DNA of 64,000 bases from Sinotaia quadrata. Taxonomy: Eukaryota; Mollusca; Gastropoda; Architaenioglossa; Viviparidae. Below, piece after piece: positions 63,952 through 64,000 of this stretch. Each line of letters opens with the position of its first letter. Within the stretch, counting starts at the first letter, position 1. The stretch covers positions 18,984,975 through 19,048,974 of the forward strand of contig CM054183.1 of assembly GCA_028829895.1 (NCBI GenBank), written 5' to 3'. The notes under the pieces are model-generated. The model saw only the letters and a list, made by a program, of their open reading frames with translations. It was not told where the DNA came from and ran no database searches. A program made the translations under genes and the position numbers.

Positions 63952-64000
63952 CTGACGTCAGAGAAGAGAGAAATGAGAAATTACATCGTTTTCTAAACAG

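Overview
The window is animal nuclear DNA. It is AT-rich, its genes are split by many GT-AG introns, and it carries non-LTR retrotransposon remnants, DNA-transposon ends and more than two dozen micro- and minisatellite arrays. The gene content (a RING/B-box protein of invertebrate style, cytidine and dCMP deaminases, LINE remnants) suggests a bilaterian invertebrate, most likely a mollusc. The species cannot be named from the sequence alone.

Layout. (1) 2.5-16.6 kb, plus strand: a dCMP deaminase gene with two complete deaminase units fused in one reading frame. The first unit has lost its catalytic His, Glu and first zinc Cys; the second keeps them all. Both units have introns at matching positions and phases, so a four-exon module was duplicated. 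(2) 20.98-24.94 kb, minus strand: a cytidine deaminase (CDA) gene, convergent with the first, so two cytosine-deaminating pyrimidine-salvage enzymes are neighbours. (3) 25.39-31.39 kb: a DNA-transposon-like element of about 6 kb with imperfect terminal inverted repeats, set in a CA microsatellite just upstream of CDA and carrying a broken minus-strand gene. (4) 36.5-40.3 kb, plus strand: a two-exon gene for a very acidic Ser/Asp/Glu/Asn repeat protein with nuclear-localisation-like segments. (5) 44.8-58.9 kb, minus strand: a seven-exon gene reading RING, B-box, coiled coil, linker, then a poly(A)-binding-protein (PABPC) tail and MLLE domain, 527 codons, all introns phase 0. (6) 63.73-63.95 kb, minus strand: the last exon of another gene, also an MLLE domain and most like the end of PABPC. 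Its position suggests the PABPC tail in gene 5 came from its neighbour.

The best candidates for something undescribed are the RING/B-box/MLLE chimera, which would be a ubiquitin ligase that can dock PAM2-motif proteins of mRNA metabolism, and the double-domain dCMP deaminase with a pseudoenzyme half. A third pattern is that several tandem repeats start at or across real 5' splice sites, including a 27-bp array of about 25 units that begins at the donor of exon 5 of the chimera. All gene models here are by-eye splice predictions; transcript data were not available.
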